Shown one piece after another: positions 6,192-7,626 of a stretch of 7,626 nucleotides of DNA. Where the stretch lies: the NCBI GenBank assembly GCA_050747825.1, contig JBOGJG010000339.1:1-7626 (forward strand). Reading direction: 5' to 3'. Each line of letters begins with the position of its first letter. Position 1 is the first letter of the stretch. The translations under genes and the position numbers were made by a program. The notes beneath the pieces are model-generated. The model had not been told where the DNA came from, did no database searches, and was given only the letters and a program-made list of their open reading frames with translations. Source of the stretch: JBOGJG01 sp050747825 (GTDB taxonomy: Bacteria; Acidobacteriota; UBA6911; RPQK01; JBOGJG01).

Positions 6192-7583
6192 ATGGATCAC
6201 ACGAAATGTGGATGCACTCGCCGCCAGATGCTGCGGTCCCTCATAGGAGGATCGCTGTTATTTCCCGGCATCCTGTACGACCTGCTGGCAGCCGAGGCAG
6301 CCAGGGATGTTGCTGTCAATCCGCTGGCTCCAAAAGATCCGCATTTTCCCGCCAAAGCCAAGCGCGTGATTTTTCTCTATATGACCGGTGGCGCTTCTCA
6401 TGTGGATTCCTTCGACTACAAGCCGAAATTGTTCAGCGATCACGGCAACACCATCAGCCGCAACGGGAAGCAGTTTCATCTCTCCCGTCCTAAATGGGAG
6501 TTCAAGCCGCGCGGGCAGTGTGGCACTTACGTCAGCGACCTTTTCCCCCACATAGCGGAATGCATGGATGATATTTGCCTGATTCGATCGATGAAGAACG
6601 ATCACAACGATCATTTCCAGGCAACCCTGGGCATCCATACGGGATCGGTCACCTTTAACCGGCCCAGCATTGGTTCCTGGGTCAGCTACGGTTTAGGGAC
6701 CAGCAACCAGAATCTGCCGTCCTTTCTCGTCCTGGCGCCCAAGCTGCCTTATGCCGGCGGACAGGTCTGGGGATCCGATTTCTTGCCGGCCACACACCAG
6801 GGCACCCGCATCATTCCTGGCGCGCAACCGATTCCCAACATTTCACCCCGGACTGTTTCCCCCGACCTGCAGGAGAAGGAGTTGAGCCTGCTTGAATTCT
6901 TCAACCGCAGGCATTTGTCTGAACGTGACGGAGACCCTGAGCTGGCTTCGCGCATCAAGTCCTTTGAGACTGCCTTCGGCATGCAAAAGGAGGCGCCGGA
7001 GGCCTTTGACCTGTCACAGGAATCGGATGAGACCCTTAAATGGTACGGACTGGAACGCGGCAGTACTGAGGGATTTGCCTGGCAGTGCCTGGTGGCGCGG
7101 CGGCTGGCCGAAAGAGGAGTGCGTTTTATTGAATTGATCGACACGGGCGCTTCGAATAACTGGGACGCTCATGGTGACATGGAGTCACATGTCCCGCTGG
7201 CCAGAAACGTAGATCAGCCGATTGCGGCGTTACTGAAGGATCTCAAACTTCGAGGAATGCTGGAGGATACTCTGGTGGTCTGGACGACCGAATTCGGCCG
7301 GACTTCGTTCGTGCAAAACGCTGACGCCAAAGGACGGGAGCATCATTCCAGCGTTTACTCTTCATGGCTGGCAGGTGGGGGTGTCAAAGGCGGCACCACT
7401 TACGGAGAAAGTGACGATTATGGGATCGAAGTGGCCTCAGATATGATGCATCTCCATGACTTTCACGCTACCATTCTGCACCTGCTGGGCCTGGACCACA
7501 CCAGGCTCACCTTTCGCCACGCCGGCCGCGATTTCCGCCTGACCGACGTGCATGGCCGCGTCGTCAAAGATATCATCGCGTAG
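6192..7583 (+). CDS. DUF1501 family protein with Tat-like signal
   Basis: This 463-residue protein is of usual family length. The N-terminus has TRRQMLR (9-15) followed by a hydrophobic stretch (about 16-33), a twin-arginine export signal common in this family, so it probably folds before crossing the membrane. Family motifs run in order: FLYMTGGASHVDSFDYKP (61-78), NDHNDHFQATLGIHTG (137-151 region), FIELIDTGASNNWDAHGDM (312-330), WTTEFGRT (364-371), GREHH (381-385) and LHDFHATILHLLGLDH (421-436). DUF1501 is related to the alkaline phosphatase/sulfatase superfamily; Asp, Glu and His residues in these motifs (for example Asp72, Glu367, His384, His385) are candidate metal ligands by inference. 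No sulfatase-type CxPSR maturation motif is seen. It is the second gene of an operon with the PSCyt protein, 12 bp after it with a strong ribosome-binding site. Substrate and activity are unknown. Confidence 0.95.
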   Translation: MDHTKCGCTRRQMLRSLIGGSLLFPGILYDLLAAEAARDVAVNPLAPKDPHFPAKAKRVIFLYMTGGASHVDSFDYKPKLFSDHGNTISRNGKQFHLSRPKWEFKPRGQCGTYVSDLFPHIAECMDDICLIRSMKNDHNDHFQATLGIHTGSVTFNRPSIGSWVSYGLGTSNQNLPSFLVLAPKLPYAGGQVWGSDFLPATHQGTRIIPGAQPIPNISPRTVSPDLQEKELSLLEFFNRRHLSERDGDPELASRIKSFETAFGMQKEAPEAFDLSQESDETLKWYGLERGSTEGFAWQCLVARRLAERGVRFIELIDTGASNNWDAHGDMESHVPLARNVDQPIAALLKDLKLRGMLEDTLVVWTTEFGRTSFVQNADAKGREHHSSVYSSWLAGGGVKGGTTYGESDDYGIEVASDMMHLHDFHATILHLLGLDHTRLTFRHAGRDFRLTDVHGRVVKDIIA

Positions 7584-7589
7584 GAAAAT

Positions 7590-7626
7590 TGGGGGACGGT
7601 CACCTCTTTTCGGGGATGAAAAGAGG
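7590..7626. repeat. Palindromic element cut by the window edge, possible terminator
   Basis: Seven bases after the DUF1501 stop comes a tract beginning TGGGGGACGGTCACC. It runs into a perfect nine-base-pair stem: CCTCTTTTC (7603-7611), loop GGGGAT, then GAAAAGAGG (7618-7626), which ends exactly at the window edge. The unpaired left part suggests that the palindrome continues outside the window. It may end the two-gene operon by its structure, but no T-run can be seen. It resembles the 1425 element in its G-rich outer end and its place at a gene's 3' end, though not in exact sequence. Confidence 0.6.

Noticed and set aside
6197..6220. Lipoprotein signal at the DUF1501 N-terminus because of Cys6 and Cys8
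   Set aside because: The cysteines precede the twin-arginine and hydrophobic segment, whereas a lipobox cysteine must follow it.

Overview
The window reads as a chromosomal fragment from a moderately GC-rich bacterium of the Planctomycetes/Verrucomicrobia/Acidobacteria kind. The main reason is the gene pair at 3741-7583: a PSCyt1-DUF1549-DUF1553 protein followed by a DUF1501 protein, a module greatly expanded in those phyla. The PQQ dehydrogenase carrying a c-type heme domain fits the same lineages. I cannot assign a genus from sequence alone.

Layout: (1) Positions 1-102 hold the probable 3' end of an unidentified upstream gene. (2) Positions 103-191 are a short spacer with a small hairpin and an 8-bp tandem repeat abutting the next start codon. 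(3) Positions 192-1292 (+) encode a bacterial deoxyhypusine-synthase-like enzyme with the catalytic lysine motif intact; a possible 26-residue membrane microprotein overlaps its 3' end (1279-1359). (4) Positions 1425-1486 form a perfect inverted repeat with 24-bp arms between two convergent genes; its right arm runs into the last codons and stop of the next gene. (5) Positions 1471-3657 (-) encode a secreted PQQ-dependent dehydrogenase with a cytochrome c domain inserted late in the propeller. (6) Positions 3658-3740 are a short divergent intergenic region. (7) Positions 3741-6179 (+) and 6192-7583 (+) form a two-gene operon. (8) Positions 7590-7626 hold a second palindrome cut by the window edge.

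How the parts work together: the three large genes at 1471-7583 all look exported. They bring together a PQQ oxidoreductase with a heme site, a protein with two CxxCH motifs and a Tat-type DUF1501 partner, all in the periplasm or at the cell surface. Shared regulation from the divergent region is plausible but unproven. The DHS-like gene belongs to polyamine chemistry and looks functionally separate.

The genes themselves are recognisable families, although DUF1549, DUF1553 and DUF1501 lack firm biochemical roles. The least explained items are the two palindromic elements placed exactly at gene ends, one of which supplies the C-terminus and stop of the PQQ dehydrogenase, and the overlapping microprotein. 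I found no convincing new multi-gene system, RNA gene, CRISPR array or intact transposase.
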